Under the pieces are notes generated by a model. That model saw only the letters and a program-made list of their open reading frames with translations, was not told the DNA's origin and did no database searches. A stretch of DNA of 64,000 nt, taken from the NCBI GenBank assembly GCA_038107835.1, contig JAYNHH010000009.1:1-64000 (forward strand). The letters run 5' to 3'. Made by a program: the position numbers and the translations under genes. The DNA is from MED-G116 sp038107835 (lineage in GTDB: Bacteria; Pseudomonadota; Alphaproteobacteria; Puniceispirillales; Puniceispirillaceae). This document shows, one piece after another, positions 61,890 to 64,000 of the stretch (positions within the stretch are counted from its first letter, which is position 1; every line of letters starts with the position of its first letter).

Positions 61890-62729
61890 ATGACGCAGCC
61901 ATCACCGGCATACACACGCTTTGCACCAAGCCCAACAGGCGAACTCCATTTAGGACACGCCTTTTCAGCCTGTTTTGCAGCCCGGGCCGGGGGCGGACAG
62001 TTCATCCTGCGGATTGATGACATCGATCATACCAGATGCAAACCAGCCTTCACCGAACAGATATTTGACGATCTGGCATGGCTTGGCCTGCAATGGCGGG
62101 AACCGGTAAGCTATCAGTCAGACAGGCTTGATGCCTACAAGGAGGCGCTGGAGACGCTGGCAAAAATGGATCTTGTCTACCCCTGCTTTCTCAGCCGTAC
62201 GGAAGTCAACGCTCTGCTGTCAGCACCACAGGACACTGGCACCGCCAAAGCCAGCATGCAGGGGGCGATTCCCGCGGCTGAGAGACGGCGGCGCGAGAAT
62301 AGTGGCACGGCACCAGCATGGCGGCTGCGCACGGCAGCAGCCCTTGAAGAGGTGGGAGAAGTGACCTGGCATGATGTGGCAGGCGACATTGATGTCTCCA
62401 TCGACATGGCCGATTTTGGTGATGTCGTCATCGCCCGCAAGGACATCGGTACATCCTATCATCTCTCGGTCGTCATAGATGACGCGATGGATGGCGTTAC
62501 ACTCGTCACACGGGCAGAGGACCTCAAGGCCAGCAGCCATCTGCATCGCCTGTTACAGGCATTGCTGGGCCTTGGCACACCAGATTATCTGCACCATCGG
62601 TTGTTGACCGATTCCATCGGGCGGCGGCTTGCAAAACGCGACAAATCAACAAGTATTGCAACGCTGAGACGTGATGGCCACACTGCCGATGCAGTTCTTC
62701 GCATGATGCCGGAAATCACCATTCCATAA
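61890..62729 (+). CDS. gluQ: glutamyl-Q tRNA(Asp) synthetase
   Basis: A 279-residue GluRS paralogue without an anticodon-binding domain; it attaches glutamate to the queuosine base of tRNA-Asp. RFAPSPTGELHLGHAFSA carries the HIGH equivalent, and RRLAKRDKSTSIATLR the KMSKS equivalent. ILRIDDIDHTRC is also typical. The usual zinc-binding CxC after the Tyr-Pro pair reads YPCFLSRTEV here, so one cysteine is missing. The ATG at 61890 has AGGTGA ahead; a GTG at 61884 is possible. Confidence 0.92.
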   Translation: MTQPSPAYTRFAPSPTGELHLGHAFSACFAARAGGGQFILRIDDIDHTRCKPAFTEQIFDDLAWLGLQWREPVSYQSDRLDAYKEALETLAKMDLVYPCFLSRTEVNALLSAPQDTGTAKASMQGAIPAAERRRRENSGTAPAWRLRTAAALEEVGEVTWHDVAGDIDVSIDMADFGDVVIARKDIGTSYHLSVVIDDAMDGVTLVTRAEDLKASSHLHRLLQALLGLGTPDYLHHRLLTDSIGRRLAKRDKSTSIATLRRDGHTADAVLRMMPEITIP

Positions 62730-62848
62730 CACCTATTTTTTGTTATAAAAAACATAGCATTAGCATCCAGGTACCAGGCACTGCCTCACGCTGGCCGCAG
62801 CTCACGGAAATGTTACCTGAGTTTCGTGCAAAAAATGGGTCAGTGGGG

Positions 62849-62879
62849 TTGACTAAAATGACGGCAAGGCTCATATACC
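62849..62879 (+). promoter_or_regulatory. candidate promoter of the small RNA
   Basis: A TTGACT -35 (62849-62854) precedes two overlapping -10 candidates, CATATA (17-base spacing) and TATACC (62874-62879, 19-base spacing). Transcription would start near 62886, giving an RNA of about 65-70 bases up to the terminator. Bases 62730-62848, between gluQ and this point, show no gene I can support. Confidence 0.45.
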
Positions 62880-62885
62880 TCGCAA

Positions 62886-62952
62886 TACACACATTTTTGG
62901 TGTGCGTTTCCTCCCTAAACTCGGCCGTGGGTTCGCCCACGGTCTTTTTTTT
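62886..62952 (+). ncRNA. candidate small RNA with a CCUCCC motif
   Basis: The predicted transcript has three parts. The 5' hairpin pairs CACAC (62888-62892) with GTGTG (62900-62904). A single-stranded stretch, TTTCCTCCCTAAAC (62907-62920), is complementary to Shine-Dalgarno sequences. The 3' end is an intrinsic terminator. C-rich, anti-Shine-Dalgarno segments of this kind mark alphaproteobacterial trans-acting sRNAs such as the CcsR/cuckoo group; the link to a named family is inference. The 5' end is predicted from the promoter only. It could instead be a leader of moaA. Confidence 0.5.
62925..62952 (+). terminator. intrinsic terminator with TTCG loop
   Basis: CCGTGGG (62925-62931) pairs perfectly with CCCACGG (62936-62942) around the very stable tetraloop TTCG, followed by TCTTTTTTTT (62943-62952). 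It is almost 200 bases after the gluQ stop, so it probably ends a separate short transcript and not gluQ mRNA. Confidence 0.9.
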
Positions 62953-63110
62953 GCAAAAAATATGGATGTGCATCCCGCCGCCAGCGCCGGAAATGTGAGA
63001 GGATCATGCGAGCCTGCCGTCGCCCCGGCAAACCTGCGACATCGGATAACTTGCCAGCCCCTTAGTTACCCTCTAGCATTTTGATGTAAACAGTTTTTAC
63101 CGCCGGAGAA

Positions 63111-64000
63111 ATGGGTCCACTTCCTATGCTGAATCCTGAAAACAACGCCGACAAACAAACCAAGCTGATCGACCCGTTCGGTAGAACCGTTGACTATCTG
63201 CGGGTATCTGTGACTGATCGTTGTGATTTCCGGTGTGTGTATTGCATGGCCGAGGAGATGACATTTCTGCCCAAGGCCGATTTGCTGACCCTCGAGGAAC
63301 TGGACGTGATGTGCCGCAGGTTCATGGCAGCTGGCGTTCGCAAAATCCGCCTGACGGGGGGTGAGCCACTTGTCAGACGAAACATCATGCAGTTGATCGA
63401 AAGCCTCGGCAGCGAGGTGAAGGCCGGCAATCTGGACGAGTTGACAATCACCTCCAACGGCAGCCAGCTCTCGAAAATGGCTGGCGACCTTGCGGCAGCC
63501 GGTGTCCGCCGGATCAATGTGTCAATCGATACACTCGATCCGGAAAAATTCCGTCGGGTAACGCGATGGGGCGATCTGGACAAGGTGCTTCTGGGGTTGG
63601 AGGCAGCCAAAGAGGCCGGTCTCGACATCAAGATCAATGCCGTCGCACTGCGTGGTGAAAATGATGATGAACTCGGCGATATGCTGGCCTGGTGTGGGGA
63701 GCAGGGCTTCGACATGACAATCATCGAGGTCATGCCCATGGGCGATATCGGCACTGAAAACCGGCTTGATCAATATCTGCCGCTGTCGCGTGTTCGGGCC
63801 AGTTTGGCACAGCGCTTTACCCTGACGGACATTCCCTTCCGCACAGGTGGCCCCGCCCGCTATGTGACGGTTGAGGAGACAGGACAAAAGCTGGGTTTCA
63901 TCACCCCACTTACCCATAATTTCTGTGAGAGTTGCAACAGGGTCAGGGTTACCTGCACCGGTCAGCTCTATATGTGCCTTGGTCAGGACGATAATGCCGA
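63111..64000 (+). CDS. moaA: GTP 3',8-cyclase MoaA (3' end outside the window)
   Basis: The first 296 residues of a radical SAM enzyme that starts molybdenum cofactor synthesis. The radical SAM cluster motif is RCDFRCVYCMAEE (CxxxCxxC). RKIRLTGGEPLVRR and INVSIDTLDPEKFRR follow. The second cluster motif of the C-terminal domain is NFCESCNRVRVTCTGQLYMC. The frame is open to the last base, so perhaps 40 residues are missing. GGAGAA directly precedes the ATG at 63111; an in-frame ATG at 63126 is the alternative. The gap from the small RNA terminator to moaA (62953-63110) shows nothing I can name. Confidence 0.95.
   Translation, partial: MGPLPMLNPENNADKQTKLIDPFGRTVDYLRVSVTDRCDFRCVYCMAEEMTFLPKADLLTLEELDVMCRRFMAAGVRKIRLTGGEPLVRRNIMQLIESLGSEVKAGNLDELTITSNGSQLSKMAGDLAAAGVRRINVSIDTLDPEKFRRVTRWGDLDKVLLGLEAAKEAGLDIKINAVALRGENDDELGDMLAWCGEQGFDMTIIEVMPMGDIGTENRLDQYLPLSRVRASLAQRFTLTDIPFRTGGPARYVTVEETGQKLGFITPLTHNFCESCNRVRVTCTGQLYMCLGQDDNA

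Noticed and set aside
62810..62998. A 62-codon open frame in the gluQ-moaA gap
   Set aside because: It runs through the perfect intrinsic terminator and the candidate small RNA, and has no ribosome site or family match.
62953..63110. A molybdenum cofactor riboswitch ahead of moaA
   Set aside because: The position would fit, but I could not recognise the conserved Moco RNA core by eye. A covariance-model search would settle it.
1..64000. CRISPR arrays, prophage, insertion sequences or defence islands
   Set aside because: I saw no spaced direct repeats, transposases, integrases or clusters of nuclease/helicase genes. The genes are nearly all core functions in conserved alphaproteobacterial orders.

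Overview
The window reads as one continuous stretch of alphaproteobacterial chromosome, dense in housekeeping genes. The evidence is paired F0 subunits b and b' in an F0-only atp operon, a CtaB/Cox11/CoxIII/SURF1 cytochrome oxidase cluster, Coq7, a rhodanese-ChrB fusion, a DUF3035 lipoprotein, a plant-type GshA, a MutL with an endonuclease motif, and a complete late lipid A gene set. Gene order and tight packing suggest a marine Rhodospirillales/SAR116-like lineage, but this is inference. I see no prophage, insertion sequence, CRISPR array or anti-phage island.

Layout. 0.2-2.4 kb: chromate resistance pair (rhodanese-ChrB, chrA). 2.5-10 kb: purH, mutY, a DciA-like protein, a Tat-exported DsbA-like thioredoxin and smc. 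10.1-13 kb: promoter and F0 operon atpI-atpB-atpE-atpF'-atpF. 13-22.7 kb: a lipoprotein, ispH-thrB-rnhA, a peroxiredoxin and ScsB/DsbD-like reductase, yqgE, and a minus-strand run SURF1-thrC-M16 peptidase. 22.8-27.9 kb: minus-strand oxidase run coxB-coxA-ctaB-(47-aa protein)-ctaG-coxC, with two strong hairpins. 28-38 kb: tldD, an MFS exporter, gshA, rsmE, ubiA, an unrecognised protein, argC, pmbA and a dual-specificity phosphatase. 38-45.2 kb: envelope block, msbA-like and heptosyltransferase-like genes divergent from DUF374-waaA-lpxK-lpxL. 45.2-56.8 kb: xseA, purD, tadA, rluB-rsmD, mutL, and the run ribF, ileS-lspA-DUF3035. 57-62.7 kb: mscS, chaC, tRNA-Leu(CAA), yqaA-dsbB-coq7, an HNH protein, an esterase and gluQ. 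62.8-64 kb: a candidate small RNA and a 3'-truncated moaA.

How the genes fit together. Respiration is served by the oxidase subunits with their heme O synthase and copper chaperone, the F0 sector of ATP synthase, and quinone synthesis (ubiA, coq7). Periplasmic thiol chemistry is served by the DsbA-like protein, DsbB, the ScsB-like reductase and Cox11. The outer membrane is served by MsbA, the Kdo transferase, LpxK, LpxL and a heptosyltransferase. Glutathione is made (gshA) and degraded (chaC).

The most unusual things I found are a compact candidate sRNA with a CCUCCC anti-Shine-Dalgarno-like segment upstream of moaA, a strong hairpin between atpE and atpF', two perfect hairpins dividing the oxidase run, and 11 convergent gene pairs that all overlap or nearly abut. 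I did not find a clearly new multi-gene system.
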